Assembly: GCA_018368345.1 (NCBI GenBank)
Contig: JAGZEK010000003.1
Coordinates: 92,365-156,364 of the forward strand
Direction: 5' to 3'
From: Collinsella sp.
Lineage (GTDB): Bacteria > Actinomycetota > Coriobacteriia > Coriobacteriales > Coriobacteriaceae
Length of the DNA stretch: 64,000 nt
The stretch's first letter is position 1. Every line of letters starts with the position of its first letter. The notes beneath the pieces were generated by a model. The model saw only the letters and a program-made list of their open reading frames with translations, ran no database searches and was not told the origin of the DNA. Positions 63,817 to 64,000 of the stretch are shown piece by piece. A program made the position numbers and the translations under genes.

Positions 63817-64000
63817 AAATAAAAAGGCAGGTAGATATAAGTATCTACCTGCCTGTTACTTATGGTGGAGCCGAGGGGGAAGCAGTCGAACTCGACGCCT
63901 CCCCCTTTAACAAAAGGGGATTCGTCGGTCCAATACTCATCCAGCGAGAACCAGTCCCGCCACGTGATTTCCTGCTTGTCGTCCTCGGAGAACCACATGC
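63813..64000 (-). CDS. 3' end of an unidentified gene cut by the window edge
   Basis: Minus-strand frame ending through the terminator hairpin (PFYF). The upstream part reads protein-like (DKQEITWRDWFSLDEYW), but running through a strong terminator is odd. Either the real stop is elsewhere because of a frameshift, or the segment is not coding. The first visible ATG is only the edge of the window, so the true start lies outside. Confidence 0.3.
   Translation of the reverse strand, partial: MWFSEDDKQEITWRDWFSLDEYWTDESPFVKGGGVEFDCFPLGSTISNRQVDTYIYLPFYF
63826..63858 (-). terminator. Terminator of the gene running in from the right edge
   Basis: AGGCAGGTAGATA/TATCTACCTGCCT perfect 13-bp stem with a 4-nt loop; TTTTTATTTC follows on the minus strand. 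Confidence 0.8.

Noticed and set aside
63862..63910. 3' end of tmRNA on the minus strand
   Set aside because: The GGCTCCACCA ending looks like it, but the segment before it cannot form the T-arm (the two sides of the expected stem do not pair).

Overview
The window is GC-rich, densely coded DNA from a Gram-positive anaerobe. The gene content points to a gut member of Coriobacteriia, most likely Collinsella. This is inferred from the combination of a type III glutamine synthetase, many PTS genes, a second type IIA topoisomerase pair, an LPXTG surface protein, a MurT-GatD cell-wall enzyme and long SARP-like regulators. No 16S rRNA gene is present to settle the genus.

Layout. 0-4.4 kb: topoisomerase IV-like parE-parC. 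4.4-8.3 kb: an iron-sulfur flavoprotein, a sortase-anchored protein, and a MerR regulator divergent from a carboxymuconolactone decarboxylase-cupin gene. 8.3-15.5 kb is an accessory block: two very small membrane proteins, a WYL-domain regulator, a 559-residue protein of unknown family, a ToxN/AbiQ-like toxin preceded by a structured non-coding segment, and three SAM methyltransferases behind two palindromic operators. 15.5-23.1 kb is a sugar locus: ROK kinase, GH172 enzyme, mannose-family PTS IIA/IID/IIC/IIB and a LevR-type regulator. The GH172 gene suggests that alpha-fructofuranosides or difructose anhydrides are the substrate. 23.8-30.3 kb: guaA, asparaginase, an XRE regulator with a perfect 26-bp palindrome, ychF and a multi-cluster ferredoxin. 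30.4-34.0 kb: three iron-dependent alcohol or glycerol dehydrogenases in a row. 34.5-38.9 kb: two paralogous helical-repeat proteins and a fused MurT-GatD. 39.2 kb: tRNA-Glu. 39.5-44.9 kb: serine hydrolase, then an alpha-glucoside PTS EIIBC plus GH4 phospho-alpha-glucosidase with a divergent GntR regulator. 45-51.7 kb: glnN, metF, a separate methionine-synthase activation protein and metH. 51.8-58 kb: UPF0210 protein, methyltransferase, YhbY and a 999-residue regulator. 58.4-64 kb: nagB, EIIA-Glc, glmM, rpsI, rplM, a patatin-like protein and a repeat-rich tail.

The genes connect in several places. The EIIBC at 41-42.5 kb has no IIA domain, and the free-standing EIIA-Glc at 59.4 kb could supply the phosphate. 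nagB and glmM handle amino-sugar phosphate for the cell wall that MurT-GatD modifies. metF, the activation protein and metH form one methionine unit.

The most promising leads are the type III toxin-antitoxin-like locus near 12.3-12.9 kb, the LevR-type regulator that has lost its sigma-54 loop, the GH172 PTS locus, the MurT-GatD fusion, and a 62-bp-period array of three structurally similar hairpins near 63.4 kb.
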